Positions 42,993 through 52,694 are shown, counted from the stretch's first letter. The stretch: 64,000 nucleotides of DNA from Haladaptatus sp. DYF46 (GCF_021083305.1 NZ_JAJFAY010000006.1:234983-298982), one strand, 5' to 3'. The notes: generated by a model from the letters alone, not told the origin. A program made the numbers and translations.

Positions 42993-44044
42993 GCGTCGAA
43001 ACCGTCGGTTACATCGGGTTGAATCATCACCACTGCGAACCCTACCTCGCGACGCTCGAAACCCTTCCCATCGACGTGACCTGTGCGTGCGAATTGGACT
43101 CGACGTTCGACCCGGAGAGCGTGGTCGGACTCGGAAAGGTACCCATCTACGACGACCCCGAGACGCTGCTCGCCGAGGAGGACGTTGACGCCGTGGTCGT
43201 CAGCCTCTCGAACCGGAAGACGCCGGGCGTCATCGAACTGGCTGTCGAGGCAGGGGTGCACGTCTACACCGAAAAACCGGTCGCGCGCACCGCCGCCGAA
43301 CTCGAACCGCTCATCGAATACGTCGCAGACGCGGACGTGACGGTCGGCGTCTCCTACACGTGGCAGGGACACCCCATCACGGAGCAGTTGAACGAACTCA
43401 TCGAAACCGGGTTCTACGGGGACCTCAGGGCGTTCGAGGCGCGTTTCATGGCATCGAAACTCGACTACCGCGACACGTCGCACTTCATCTTCGACGCGGA
43501 CGCGAGTCGCGGCGGGATCCTCCAGTGGCTCGGCATCCACTGGATACAGTTGCTCACGTGGCTCCTCGAAGAGCCAATCGTCCGTGTCAACGCGCGAACC
43601 TCACACGGGACGCCCGACGTCTCGGTGGAGGACGGCGCAGCCGTCCAACTCGAATCCGCGTCCGGCGCGCTCGGCACGCTCCAGTGTGGCTACTACCTCG
43701 GCGAGGAACTGTACGACACGCAACTGAACCTCTACGGAACCCGCGGGCGGAGCATCTGGGACCCGATGGGCCGTGAGTTCGGCTTCGACGGCGAGACGAC
43801 CGTCGAACTCGACTCGTTCGGCGACGAGTGGGGAAGCACGCCCCACCGAACCATCGTCCACGATTACGACCCGGCACCCGGATACGGCGGCCGCCCCGGA
43901 CGGGAGTTCATGGAGGCGTTCTTCGACGCCTGCGAGTCGGGCGACGAACCGCCCGTCGGCCTCGACGCCGCGCTGGACGTCCTGAAAATCCTCGACGCCG
44001 CCTACGAGTCCGCCGAGACGAACGAGTGGGTCGCCGTCGAGTAA
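42989..44044 (+). CDS. Gfo/Idh/MocA family oxidoreductase
   Basis: 351 residues. Rossmann start VGYIGLNHHHCEPY lacks the strict GxGxxG, but the family signature is clear in VHVYTEKPVART (EKP near residue 94) and in the C-terminal domain GGILQWLGIHWIQLL with the catalytic histidine. It probably oxidises a sugar or cyclitol with NAD(P). It overlaps the flavoenzyme gene by 4 bases (ATGA) and is the last gene of the central operon. It converges on the PIG-L gene with a 22-base gap. Confidence 0.86.
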   Translation: MSVETVGYIGLNHHHCEPYLATLETLPIDVTCACELDSTFDPESVVGLGKVPIYDDPETLLAEEDVDAVVVSLSNRKTPGVIELAVEAGVHVYTEKPVARTAAELEPLIEYVADADVTVGVSYTWQGHPITEQLNELIETGFYGDLRAFEARFMASKLDYRDTSHFIFDADASRGGILQWLGIHWIQLLTWLLEEPIVRVNARTSHGTPDVSVEDGAAVQLESASGALGTLQCGYYLGEELYDTQLNLYGTRGRSIWDPMGREFGFDGETTVELDSFGDEWGSTPHRTIVHDYDPAPGYGGRPGREFMEAFFDACESGDEPPVGLDAALDVLKILDAAYESAETNEWVAVE

Positions 44045-44066
44045 GCTAATTTTTCGAACGCGGCCA

Positions 44067-44933
44067 TCAGAGGCCAAACGGAAACAGCACCGGTTTGTTC
44101 TCCTCGGTCAACTGCCCGCCGTACTCGCAGTGTTCGAACGCTTCCGCGTACTGAACCTCCCGTCCTCGCTCCTCCCCGTACTGTTCGACGAGCAGGTCGC
44201 GGTAACGGTCCGCGACGGCGGCGAACTCGGGCAGGTAGCGGTTCCGCAACCACTCGCGGCGTCCCTCCTCGTCGTCCGGCACTTCGTCCGCCTTTCCGAT
44301 GTTGTACGGGAGCCATTCGTACATCTGTGACTCGTGGCAGTGGAGCATCGCCATCTTCTCGTCGATGACGTCGTCGATGGGGACGACGACGTCCGGGTCG
44401 AACGGCGTCGGTTTCCGGAAGTCGTCTTGGAGATGGGCGATGATGGGGTTGTACGTGAGGTGCGGCGTCCCGGTGCAGATGTTCGGGACTGTGACCATGT
44501 AGGCGGCGTCCTGCACCAAATCGGCGGTGTAGCGGTGGTCCGGATGGTAGTCGTTCGGCCGGTGGGTGACGACCAAATCGGGTCCGTACTCCCGAATCAG
44601 CCGAATCACCGTGTTTCGGTTCTCGATGGACGGCGTCAGTTCGCCCTCGTGGATGTCGTAGGTGACGTACTCGACGCCGATGACGTCGGCGGACTTCTGC
44701 GCCTCGGCCCGACGGCGGCGGGTGAGTTCGATGCCGCCGATTTCGTGGTGGCCCGCCTCGCCGTTGGTGAGCGAGACGAACAACACGTCGTGGCCGAGCG
44801 CGCTGTACTTCGCCGCCGTGCCGCCGGCGCGCAGGTCGGGGTCGTCCATGTGCGCGCCGATAATCAGGATACGAAGTCGGTCCTCGGGGACCGAAACGTC
44901 GAACGTCGGAACTGATACGTCGAATTCGGGCAT
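44067..44933 (-). CDS. PIG-L/LmbE family deacetylase
   Basis: 288 residues. The zinc motif AHMDDPDLRAGGT corresponds to the usual AHPDD, and the second part is HRPNDYHPDHR near residue 125. Members remove N-acetyl groups from GlcNAc-containing or related molecules. A minus-strand TATA-like box (44956-44964) is 27 bases before the ATG. It is divergent from the DegT aminotransferase, and the two could process the amino group of an amino sugar (inference). Confidence 0.88.
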   Translation of the reverse strand: MPEFDVSVPTFDVSVPEDRLRILIIGAHMDDPDLRAGGTAAKYSALGHDVLFVSLTNGEAGHHEIGGIELTRRRRAEAQKSADVIGVEYVTYDIHEGELTPSIENRNTVIRLIREYGPDLVVTHRPNDYHPDHRYTADLVQDAAYMVTVPNICTGTPHLTYNPIIAHLQDDFRKPTPFDPDVVVPIDDVIDEKMAMLHCHESQMYEWLPYNIGKADEVPDDEEGRREWLRNRYLPEFAAVADRYRDLLVEQYGEERGREVQYAEAFEHCEYGGQLTEENKPVLFPFGL

Positions 44934-44955
44934 CGAATCTACCTCTCGCGGAGGG

Positions 44956-44986
44956 GTACAAAACCGTTTCCGAGGAAATCTTTATC
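44956..44986. promoter_or_regulatory. Divergent promoters for PIG-L and DegT genes
   Basis: Minus-strand GTTTTGTAC (44956-44964) serves the deacetylase and plus-strand TTTATC (44981-44986) lies 31 bases before the ATG at 45015, selecting that ATG over an upstream TTG. Confidence 0.5.
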
Positions 44987-45014
44987 GTCTTCCCCTTTGA
45001 GGTCCATCTGTCCG

Positions 45015-46253
45015 ATGTCAGAGTTAGCGCGTAACGGTGGGCCGAGAGCGGCCGAACCGTTGCAGATTCCGGAATGGCCACAGATAACCGACGCGTGCAG
45101 GGAGTACGTCAACGACGCGCTCGAAAGCGGAAACTGGTGCCGAAACGGCGGCGGAACGTACTGCGACCGGTTGGAAGCCGAATTCGCGGACTATCACGAC
45201 GCCGAACACGCCATCGCGGTGAGCAACGGAACCATCGCCATCGAGTTGGCCCTCCGCGCGTGCGGCGTCCAACCCGGCGACGAAGTAATCGTTCCGTCCT
45301 ACTCGTTCATCGCCAGCGCGAGCGCGGTGCCCTACGTCGGTGCCGTCCCGCGGTTCGTCGATACGGACCCGGAGACGTACAACATCGACCCCGAGTCGCT
45401 GGAGGAGGTAATCACCGACCGGACGGTCGGCGTCGTCGGCGTCCACTTCGCCGGTTATCCCATGGATTTCGACGAAATCCTCCCGATAATCGAGGACAAC
45501 GACCTCTTCCTGATAGAGGACGCCGCACACGCACAGGGGAGCGAGTGGAAGGGACGGAAGGTCGGTGCCATCGGTGACGTGGGGACCTTCTCCTTCCAAG
45601 AGAGCAAATCCCTGCCGAGCGGCGAGGGCGGTATCGTCGTCACCGACGACGACGTCATCGCCGACCGCATCCGTCTGATGCACAACATCGGCCGCCTGCA
45701 AGGCGAGACGCGATATCACCACCGAACGCTCTCCTCGAACGGTCGTCTCTCGGAGATGGCGGCGGCGCTCGCACTCGCCCAACTCGAAAAACTCCCCGGG
45801 GAGAACGAGAGACGGGAGCGAAACGAAGCCGTACTGCGTGAGGAACTCGACGCCGTCGACGGTATCACCACCAAGCCGCGGGACGAGCGAATCACGGCCC
45901 GAGGATACTGCCTGTTCAACTTTCGGTACGACGAGGACGCCTTCGGCGGGCTGAGCCGTGACGCATTCATCGAGGCGATGAACGCGGAGGGCGTCCCCGT
46001 GGGCGACGGCTACGAGATGCCGATTTACCGCCAACCGGCGTTCTACCGCGAACAGGTTCGGGCGCTGTTGCCCCAGGATACCGCGCTTCCGAACTACCGA
46101 ACGCTCCACCTTCCCGGCGCGGAGCGACTCTGCCGGGAAAACGTCGCCTTCTCGCACAAAGTCCTCCTCGCAGACGAGACGGGAATCCGCTCCATCGCGG
46201 ACGCGATTCGCAAGATCCAGGCGAACGTCGACGAACTGCGGTCGCGGGACTGA
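45015..46253 (+). CDS. DegT/DnrJ/EryC1/StrS family aminotransferase
   Basis: 412 residues. Family blocks are SELARNGGPRAAEP at the N-terminus, AVSNGTIAIELAL, IEDAAHAQGSEWKG and the PLP lysine in FSFQESKSLPSGEGG. Members transaminate keto sugars or scyllo-inosose, so this gene links to the Gfo/Idh enzymes. The ceramidase-like gene follows after 7 bases on the same strand, so the two form an operon. Confidence 0.88.
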   Translation: MSELARNGGPRAAEPLQIPEWPQITDACREYVNDALESGNWCRNGGGTYCDRLEAEFADYHDAEHAIAVSNGTIAIELALRACGVQPGDEVIVPSYSFIASASAVPYVGAVPRFVDTDPETYNIDPESLEEVITDRTVGVVGVHFAGYPMDFDEILPIIEDNDLFLIEDAAHAQGSEWKGRKVGAIGDVGTFSFQESKSLPSGEGGIVVTDDDVIADRIRLMHNIGRLQGETRYHHRTLSSNGRLSEMAAALALAQLEKLPGENERRERNEAVLREELDAVDGITTKPRDERITARGYCLFNFRYDEDAFGGLSRDAFIEAMNAEGVPVGDGYEMPIYRQPAFYREQVRALLPQDTALPNYRTLHLPGAERLCRENVAFSHKVLLADETGIRSIADAIRKIQANVDELRSRD

Positions 46254-46260
46254 TCTCTCG

Positions 46261-47577
46261 ATGACGTTTCGTGCCGGAAGCGCGACGCACGATATAACGC
46301 CGGATTCACCGGTCCCGATGAGCGGCTACGGGGCCAGAGACGGTTTCTCGACGGGAGTCCACGACCCGCTGTCGGCAAAGGCGTTGGTTCTGTCCGACGG
46401 CGCGACGACGGTCGGCATCGTCGCCGCCGACCTCCTCAACGTCTCCCGCGAACTCTCGATTCGCGTTAGGAGACGACTGTCCGCCGCCGGAATCCACCTC
46501 GACGAACTCGTTTTGACCGCGACCCACACCCACGCCGGACCCTACGTCCCCGCACCGGTCATCGACCGCGACCCGTTGCTCGCGGTCGAAGCGGACGTTT
46601 CGGAAACCGTCCGGGAAATCGAGAACGGGGTCGTCGGGAGCGTGACGGACGCCCACGGTGTACTCGAATCCGCCACCATGTCCGTCGGGCGCGCCGTAAA
46701 CACGAATGTGCCGATCAACCGCCGCGCCGCCGGTGGCGTCGGCGGCAACGTTCGGATGCCGCACGGTCCCGTCGACCCGACGGTCACGGCGCTCGTGGTG
46801 ACGACCGAATCGGGAACCGAAACGGTGCTGTTCAACTTCGCCTGCCATCCCGTCTGCACGACACCGGGCGAGACGCTGCTCTCCGCGGATTGGCCGGGCT
46901 ACGCCTGCGCCCACGTCGCCGCGGAGACGGGGGCCGAACGAGTGCTGTTCGTCAACGGCGCGGCGGGCGACATCAACCCGCGAGACTCGTCCGAACCGCG
47001 AGAGGGGGAGGAGGTGTACTCCTACATGGAGGACGTCGGTACCTCGGTCGGAGAAACGGTCGTTCGCGCACGCGCGCGAGCAAAGGAATCGGACGCTATC
47101 GTCACCCCGCGACTCCTCGCCGACCGTCGGGAACTCCGCCTCCCGCTGAAGTCGGTCCCGCCGCGCGAGGAAATCGTGGCCCGACTCGCCGACCTCGGAT
47201 CGGAAATCGAGCGGCTCGAAGCAGACGGGAACGACGACGCCATCGCGAGTCGTCGGTGGAACCAGCGATACGTGCAGTCCCTGCGCGGCATCGCGGACTG
47301 GGACGCGAAACGGCTCCCGGCGAGCATGGGATACGTCGAAATCGGTCCGGTCGGAATCTTGGGGATGCCGGGGGAGATACTCCTCGAACACGGCCGTCGC
47401 TTCGCTTCGCGTGCGACCGCCGAAACGCTCGTGTTGGCCGGATACGCGGACGGCTACGTCGGCTACGTGCCGACCCTCGCCGAGTTGGAGAACATCGGGT
47501 ACGAGGTTCGAATGGCGAAGATAGCGCCGGAAGCGATACTCGAATTCCGCGACGCGGGGTTCGATTTGGTCTCCTGA
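46261..47577 (+). CDS. Neutral/alkaline ceramidase-like hydrolase, copy 2
   Basis: 438 residues with the same marks as the copy at 35910: RAGSATHDITPDSPVP, LTATHTHAGPYVP for the zinc site, FNFACHPVCT, SADWPGYACAHV and NGAAGDINPRD. It is again the bare catalytic part with no signal peptide. It is cotranscribed with a DegT aminotransferase, suggesting removal of an N-acyl group from an amino sugar or aminocyclitol (inference). Its stop abuts the stop of the sulfatase gene on the other strand. Confidence 0.86.
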   Translation: MTFRAGSATHDITPDSPVPMSGYGARDGFSTGVHDPLSAKALVLSDGATTVGIVAADLLNVSRELSIRVRRRLSAAGIHLDELVLTATHTHAGPYVPAPVIDRDPLLAVEADVSETVREIENGVVGSVTDAHGVLESATMSVGRAVNTNVPINRRAAGGVGGNVRMPHGPVDPTVTALVVTTESGTETVLFNFACHPVCTTPGETLLSADWPGYACAHVAAETGAERVLFVNGAAGDINPRDSSEPREGEEVYSYMEDVGTSVGETVVRARARAKESDAIVTPRLLADRRELRLPLKSVPPREEIVARLADLGSEIERLEADGNDDAIASRRWNQRYVQSLRGIADWDAKRLPASMGYVEIGPVGILGMPGEILLEHGRRFASRATAETLVLAGYADGYVGYVPTLAELENIGYEVRMAKIAPEAILEFRDAGFDLVS

Positions 47578-49032
47578 TCAGTGTATCCACTCGTCTTCCA
47601 TCGTCTCCGGCGCGACGGTCTGCAGTTCGTCGTTTTTCACGAACCCTTCGGGACGACCCCGAAGCTGTTCGACCATCCGTTCACGCCACTCCCCGACCAG
47701 CGACTCGTCGTCCGGGTCGGCGCTCAAATCGACCGTCTCGCCGGGATCCGTCGTGAGGTCGAAGAGCAGTTCGTCGCCCGTCACGGGGTAGTAGATGTAC
47801 TTCATCCCCTCGTCCACGATGAACTGGTTCGCGTTCTCCACGTCGTAGGTTCCGGGCGTGTGTTCTCCATGATACCACTCCCGCCAGTCGGTTCGTTCCG
47901 GGTTCTCCACGAGTTCGAGCAGGTTGCGGCCCTCGACCGAATCGGGGATGGCCGCCCCCGCCACCGACAACAGCGTGGGCATGATGTCCTCCAGTCCGGT
48001 CGGTCGGTCGATAACCTGCTCGCGGTCGGCCTCCATCGCCTCGTGGAACTTCATCAGCATCGGCACGCGGGCGGACCCCTCGTAGCCGTACGATTTCCGC
48101 CAGAGGTAGTGGTCGCCCAGCATTTCGCCGTGGTCTGCGCACATGAGGATGAACGTGTCATCGAGTTCGTCCCGAACTCGCAGTTTGTCGAGGACGCGTT
48201 TTATCTGCTGGTCGATGTGGGTGATGAGGCCGTAGTATCCCGCTCGCGCCCTGTGTTCGATGGTGGGCGAGAGGTCGGCGACCCACGCTTGGGCCATCGG
48301 ATACGTCGGAACCTTCTCGCCGTAGAACTCGTCGGCCCAGTCGCCCCGATACGGACCCGGTATGTCGCGGTCGACGTACATGTCCCAGTACGGTTGCGGC
48401 GGGTCGAACGGAGTGTGCGGACGGACGTAGGAGAGGTTGAGGAAGAACGGACGGGTCGGGTCGCGTTCGTCCAGGAAATCGAGCGCGCGGTTCGTCGTCC
48501 AGTTCGTCGGGTGATAGTGTTCGGGGAGATGCCACGGGCGGGGATCCCACGAGTTTCGCCCCAATCCGTGGGACGTCTCGTCGAACTTGCCGTCGCTCTC
48601 GCGTTCCATCCACTTCGTGTAGTCGTCGTCGGGGAAGTCGAACAACCCCTCGTGCTGTTCGATGTCCTGAAAGCCGCAGTGGTTGCGGTTCGGGATGGAG
48701 TGGAGTTTCCCGGTGAGTTTCGTCTGATACCCGGCCTTCGACAGTTCGCCGGGCAGCGTCGTCTCGAACGTCCACGGGGTCGTCTTCCACCCGGGACAGC
48801 CGTTTCCGTACGCAGTTTGTCCGGTCAGAAGGCTTCGGCGCGCCGGGATGGACGACGGCGACGGGGAGTAGTTGCGCGTGAACATCGCGCCGTCGCCGAC
48901 GAAACTGTCGAGGTTCGGGGTGTGAATGAGCGGTCTGCCATCGCCGTCGACCGGACTCGCGGGGTCGGCACCGATGGAGTCGCCTCGGTGCTGGTCGGTC
49001 ATGATGAACAGGATGTTCGGTCGGTTGGCCAT
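47578..49032 (-). CDS. Sulfatase, serine type
   Basis: 484 residues. The formylglycine position is serine: SPSPSSIPARRSLLTGQ contains the S-x-P-x-R motif near residue 65. Metal ligands appear in LFIMTDQHRGDS and MCADHGEMLGDH, and the C-terminal FDLTTDPGETVDLS is typical of arylsulfatase-like proteins. Serine-type enzymes need an anaerobic-type radical SAM maturase in bacteria; none is in this window. No signal peptide, so cytoplasmic. The TATA box at 49055-49060 is 25 bases before the ATG giving MANRPNIL. Confidence 0.87.
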   Translation of the reverse strand: MANRPNILFIMTDQHRGDSIGADPASPVDGDGRPLIHTPNLDSFVGDGAMFTRNYSPSPSSIPARRSLLTGQTAYGNGCPGWKTTPWTFETTLPGELSKAGYQTKLTGKLHSIPNRNHCGFQDIEQHEGLFDFPDDDYTKWMERESDGKFDETSHGLGRNSWDPRPWHLPEHYHPTNWTTNRALDFLDERDPTRPFFLNLSYVRPHTPFDPPQPYWDMYVDRDIPGPYRGDWADEFYGEKVPTYPMAQAWVADLSPTIEHRARAGYYGLITHIDQQIKRVLDKLRVRDELDDTFILMCADHGEMLGDHYLWRKSYGYEGSARVPMLMKFHEAMEADREQVIDRPTGLEDIMPTLLSVAGAAIPDSVEGRNLLELVENPERTDWREWYHGEHTPGTYDVENANQFIVDEGMKYIYYPVTGDELLFDLTTDPGETVDLSADPDDESLVGEWRERMVEQLRGRPEGFVKNDELQTVAPETMEDEWIH

Positions 49033-49054
49033 GTGGACACTGCGCACGGCGCGG

Positions 49055-49060
49055 ATAAAT
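49055..49060 (-). promoter_or_regulatory. TATA box for the serine-type sulfatase
   Basis: Minus-strand ATTTAT centred 25 bases before the ATG at 49032. It excludes the in-frame start at 49047, which lies too close. Confidence 0.5.
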
Positions 49061-49102
49061 AGATGTAGGCGCGAGAGGGTCGAACGGCGTCACGTGGGGG
49101 GG

Positions 49103-50089
49103 TCAGAACTTATCGAGCGTCGACCAGAACCAGTCCGAGCGGGCAATCCTGATCGCCAGTTCGCCCGTCGAATCGACTCGCCCTCCGTCGAGCGAACACC
49201 CCTCGTGGAGGCGAACCATGGGGGCCTCACCGGTGGCATCGAGCATCGTTTCCCCGGAGAGCGACACATCGGCGTCGGCAAGCGAGTCCGCGAGCGTGCC
49301 GAGCGGGGGTTCCCAAACGATGCGTTCCCGATCGCGCTCCGAAAGCGCGTTCCAGCAGTCGATACGGAACCGTTCTTCGTCCCCGCCGAGATACCCGATT
49401 TCGTGACAGACGGCGGTCCCTTCGGTCACGGAGTAGGCGAGGTAGCCGCGGACCTCGCCACCCTCCTCGTACAGGAGAACGTCGTCTCGATCCACCAGTT
49501 CGCGGAGTACCCATCCGTTCCAGAGCGCGGACGGACGGGCGAACGTCCCGTCCCGTCGGCCGAACGACCGACGGTACAGGTCGACGAGCTCGTCGAGGTG
49601 CCGGTCGGCGTCGAACGAAACCCATTTCGAGCCATTGCCGGAGCGAGACGGAAGGGTCGGCGGATCGGCGACGACGTGTTTCGTGGACGGAAGCCGTCGC
49701 CACCCGAGGCGCGAGTAGAATCCCGGGTCGCCGATGAGGAACGAGACTGAGACACCGCGTTCGACGAGGAAGGAGGCGGCCGACCGTAGAAGCGTGCTGG
49801 CGTGCCCCTCCCCGCGGTGCTCCGGGAGCGTCATCACGTTGCCGATGGCCCCCACATGTTCGAGCCGTCCGCCGAGGAAACACTGGCGCTGGTAGATTTG
49901 AAGCGAACTGGCGATTTCGCCGTCGACCAGCAACAGCAGGGTGTTTTCGAGGGGTAACGACGGCGCGTCCATCGTGCGCCGTCGGAAGAGTTCGAACGTC
50001 TCGTCGGGGAACGCGCGTCCGGCACGGGCGGCCGTTTCCTCCACCTCGTCCCAGTCACTCGCCGAGCGAATTTCCGGTGATTCCGTCAT
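49103..50089 (-). CDS. GNAT-family N-acetyltransferase
   Basis: 328 residues with an N-terminal GNAT domain: AIGNVMTLPEHRGEGHASTLL contains the acetyl-CoA pyrophosphate loop, followed by VSFLIGDPGFYSRLGWRRLP. The second half is a further GNAT-like domain and a short C-terminal part, an organisation reminiscent of Eis-type multi-acetylating enzymes but shorter. It transfers an acyl group to an amine. It is divergent from the aldolase gene at 50188. Its role in the island is unclear. Confidence 0.82.
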   Translation of the reverse strand: MTESPEIRSASDWDEVEETAARAGRAFPDETFELFRRRTMDAPSLPLENTLLLLVDGEIASSLQIYQRQCFLGGRLEHVGAIGNVMTLPEHRGEGHASTLLRSAASFLVERGVSVSFLIGDPGFYSRLGWRRLPSTKHVVADPPTLPSRSGNGSKWVSFDADRHLDELVDLYRRSFGRRDGTFARPSALWNGWVLRELVDRDDVLLYEEGGEVRGYLAYSVTEGTAVCHEIGYLGGDEERFRIDCWNALSERDRERIVWEPPLGTLADSLADADVSLSGETMLDATGEAPMVRLHEGCSLDGGRVDSTGELAIRIARSDWFWSTLDKF

Positions 50090-50111
50090 TGGAGTACGTG
50101 GGAAACCGCAT

Positions 50112-50163
50112 CATTTAGCCCTTCGCACTGGTCGCGTGACACGAACGGGAAACCAATCTTTAG
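50112..50163. promoter_or_regulatory. Divergent promoters for GNAT and aldolase genes
   Basis: Minus-strand CTAAATG (50112-50118) is 26 bases before the GNAT start; plus-strand CTTTAG (50158-50163) is about 28 bases before the ATG at 50188. Confidence 0.5.
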
Positions 50164-50187
50164 GACCGGTCCGTGCGTGGAAGTGAC

Positions 50188-50973
50188 ATGGGTACCCGCA
50201 CCCGCATTCACGACCGTTTGGAATCGAACGACGCCGCCCTCGGCGCGCGCGCGACCGCAATCTCACCGACGTTGGTTGAAGTGTACGGACGGTTGGGGTT
50301 CGACTTCGTGTGGGTCGACCTCGAACACACCGGCCCGAGCGCGGACGACGCGACGGCGCTCGAACACCTCGTGCGCGCCGCCGACCTCGCCGGAACCGAG
50401 TTGCTCGTCCGTATTCCGGGACGGGAGCCACACGTCGTCCGCAAAGTCCTCGACGCGGGCGTTCGAACCGTCCTCGTCCCGCGAGTCGAAACGGCAGCGG
50501 AGGTCCGCGCCGTCGTCCGAGCGGGCCGGTTCGCGTACGACGGCGGACCGGGGGACCGCGGCGCGGCGGCCGGGTACTCGTCCCGATGGGGGAACCCGCC
50601 GGACGGATATCCCATGCGGGAGGACGAAACCGTCCGTATCGGCGTCATGCTGGAAAACGAGACGGCCGTCGGGAACGTGGACGACATCCTCGCGGTGCCG
50701 GACCTCGGCTTCGTCTTTGTCGGACCGAGCGACCTGTCCATCTCGCTCGGACACCCGTTCGAGACGACCCACCCGACCGTACTCGACGCGATAGAGACGG
50801 TTCGGACGGCCGCTGTCGCCGAAAACGTCCCACTGGGCGGCATCAGAAACGGAGTCGAAGAAGCACGAGAGGCGGTCGAAGACGGCTATCGGATGCTCCG
50901 AATCGGCGACGAGGTTTCCGCGGTACGGTCGGTGTTAGGACCGCGATTGGACGGAATCAGGACTGGCGACTGA
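50188..50973 (+). CDS. HpcH/HpaI family aldolase, copy 2
   Basis: 261 residues. The full family pattern is present: FVWVDLEHTGPSADDA with the catalytic His preceded by Glu, LLVRIPGREPHVVRKVLDAG, the metal ligand Glu in VMLENETAVGNVDDI and Asp in FVGPSDLSISLG. It cleaves or forms a 2-keto-3-deoxy acid using pyruvate. The start at 50188 is preferred over an ATG five codons earlier because of the TATA position. It converges on the amidohydrolase gene. Confidence 0.87.
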   Translation: MGTRTRIHDRLESNDAALGARATAISPTLVEVYGRLGFDFVWVDLEHTGPSADDATALEHLVRAADLAGTELLVRIPGREPHVVRKVLDAGVRTVLVPRVETAAEVRAVVRAGRFAYDGGPGDRGAAAGYSSRWGNPPDGYPMREDETVRIGVMLENETAVGNVDDILAVPDLGFVFVGPSDLSISLGHPFETTHPTVLDAIETVRTAAVAENVPLGGIRNGVEEAREAVEDGYRMLRIGDEVSAVRSVLGPRLDGIRTGD

Positions 50974-51002
50974 CAAACGTTCGACCCAACCACGACCGAG
51001 CG

Positions 51003-52694
51003 TCATTCGAGCAGCGACCGGACGTTTCCGCTCCGAACCAAGTCGGTCTCCGCGTCGCTCAGGGGGAGATGTTCGACGTAGTTGTAGTAGGAGTCGAAGA
51101 TCCTGAGCGGGAGTTTCGGCCCCACGACGAGGTGGTCCGGACCGACCGTTGCCGCGATTTCGGCCACCTGATGGGTGAAGTAGAGGAAGAGGTCGTCGAT
51201 GGTGAACAGCGTCCGACCGGTTCGAACCGCGTTCTTCAACCGAACGCCCTCCTTTTGCTTCGTGCAGGTCTCGCGGTGGACGCGCTCGACGTTCGACCAG
51301 AGGTCGGCGACGATGACGTCCGTCTCGGGACATGACATGAGCAAGTCGATGAGAGCGTCGATGTGGTCCTCCGTGAAGTACCGCGACCCCCCGTCCTCGT
51401 ACCCGCGCAACAGGACCCGCGGATGGCGGCCGCGCTGGTCCTCGAGGACAGCGGTGATGATTACCGGAACGTCCAGTTCGGCACAGCGGTCCAACAGCGC
51501 CTTCGCCTCCGAGTTGTCGAGGTCGTAGTCGTGGTAGTTCGGCAACAGTTTCACGGCGCACATTCCTAAGTCGTTCACGCACTCGTCCAGGTCCTGTCGC
51601 CAAGCGGTGTAGTCGGGGTTAATGGTCGCGACGGGAATCAGTCGGTCCTCGTAGCCACGAAGCGACTCCACGAGTTCGCGGTTCCCCTCGTGGCAGTTGC
51701 GGTAGAGGACGCTTTCGAACGAGGAAACGAGCGACTGGTCCACTCCTTTTCGGTCCATCAGCGAGACGAGGTCGTCGGGCGAGGAATCGAGGGAGCGGAA
51801 CGGCCAGTGGCCGACGCAGGAGTTCACCGTGACGATGGTCTCCTCGCGCGGTTGGGCGCGCTCCTCGAACCGGATCCGTGCCTGTTCACGTCGCTCTTCC
51901 AGTTCGGCCTCGTCGTATTTGTTCGGAACCGTGTCGGGGAGCAGGTCCTCCATGTTGTACGCGATGGTCACTTTCTCCTCGGGGGTCAGATCGATACCGT
52001 CGAGTTTCCCGACGCCGGGGAGGAGCCACGTGTCGGTCCCGTGGACGAGGCGGTCGACGCCGACGTACTCGGCGGCCATCTCTATCATGTCCGTCTCGCA
52101 GTTGCTGCCCGAGATGTCGAGGATGACGTTGTCCTGATGTTCGACGTTCTTGATTCGGTACTCCGCGTCGCCGCCGGCGACGATGTGGGCGGAGATGAGT
52201 TTCAGGTCGGGATACCGCCGTGCGAGCGCCATCACGTCCTCGGTGTGCGCCTCGCTCTCGTCCCAGTTTTCCTTGTCCACGTCGAGGCGTTGCATCACGT
52301 GGGCGATGATGGGGACGTCCATGTCCACCGCGGCCTCGGCGAGGGGGAAGAACGCCGGGTCGGAAATCGAAGTGGTCGTCGGCATGAAGTGGTGTTTCAG
52401 GCCGAGGAGGCCGTCCTCCTCGACTGCCCGACGAAACTCCCGTACCGCCTCCTCGCCGAGTTCCGGGTCCACTCGCGCCCATCCGTAGAACAGGTCGGGG
52501 TACTCCTCGACGTACTTCGCGACGATTCGGTTGGACTCGTAACACTCCTCGATGGTCGTTCCGACGTTCCCTATCAAACAGATCCTGTCCACGCCGAGGG
52601 CGTCCATCTCGCCGCGTATCTGTTCCGCCCGTTCCGCCCGTTTCTCGGCCGTAGACTCGTCCTGCGTCCACAGGTGAAAGTGACTGTCTATCAT
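51003..52694 (-). CDS. Two-domain amidohydrolase (COG2159 type), copy 2
   Basis: 563 residues, same plan as the copy at 37255. The first barrel starts MIDSHFHLW (HxH), with IAHVMQRLD, ISAHIVAGGD and VHGTDTWLLPG. The second starts near residue 290 with VNSCVGHWPFR, where the HxH positions are Asn and Cys. Shared blocks in the second half include LLPNYHDYDLD and LEDQRGRHPR. Both the fusion and the lost histidines are therefore shared with copy 1 and are not an assembly fault. A TATA-like box near 52726 is 32 bases before the ATG. Confidence 0.84.
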   Translation of the reverse strand: MIDSHFHLWTQDESTAEKRAERAEQIRGEMDALGVDRICLIGNVGTTIEECYESNRIVAKYVEEYPDLFYGWARVDPELGEEAVREFRRAVEEDGLLGLKHHFMPTTTSISDPAFFPLAEAAVDMDVPIIAHVMQRLDVDKENWDESEAHTEDVMALARRYPDLKLISAHIVAGGDAEYRIKNVEHQDNVILDISGSNCETDMIEMAAEYVGVDRLVHGTDTWLLPGVGKLDGIDLTPEEKVTIAYNMEDLLPDTVPNKYDEAELEERREQARIRFEERAQPREETIVTVNSCVGHWPFRSLDSSPDDLVSLMDRKGVDQSLVSSFESVLYRNCHEGNRELVESLRGYEDRLIPVATINPDYTAWRQDLDECVNDLGMCAVKLLPNYHDYDLDNSEAKALLDRCAELDVPVIITAVLEDQRGRHPRVLLRGYEDGGSRYFTEDHIDALIDLLMSCPETDVIVADLWSNVERVHRETCTKQKEGVRLKNAVRTGRTLFTIDDLFLYFTHQVAEIAATVGPDHLVVGPKLPLRIFDSYYNYVEHLPLSDAETDLVRSGNVRSLLE

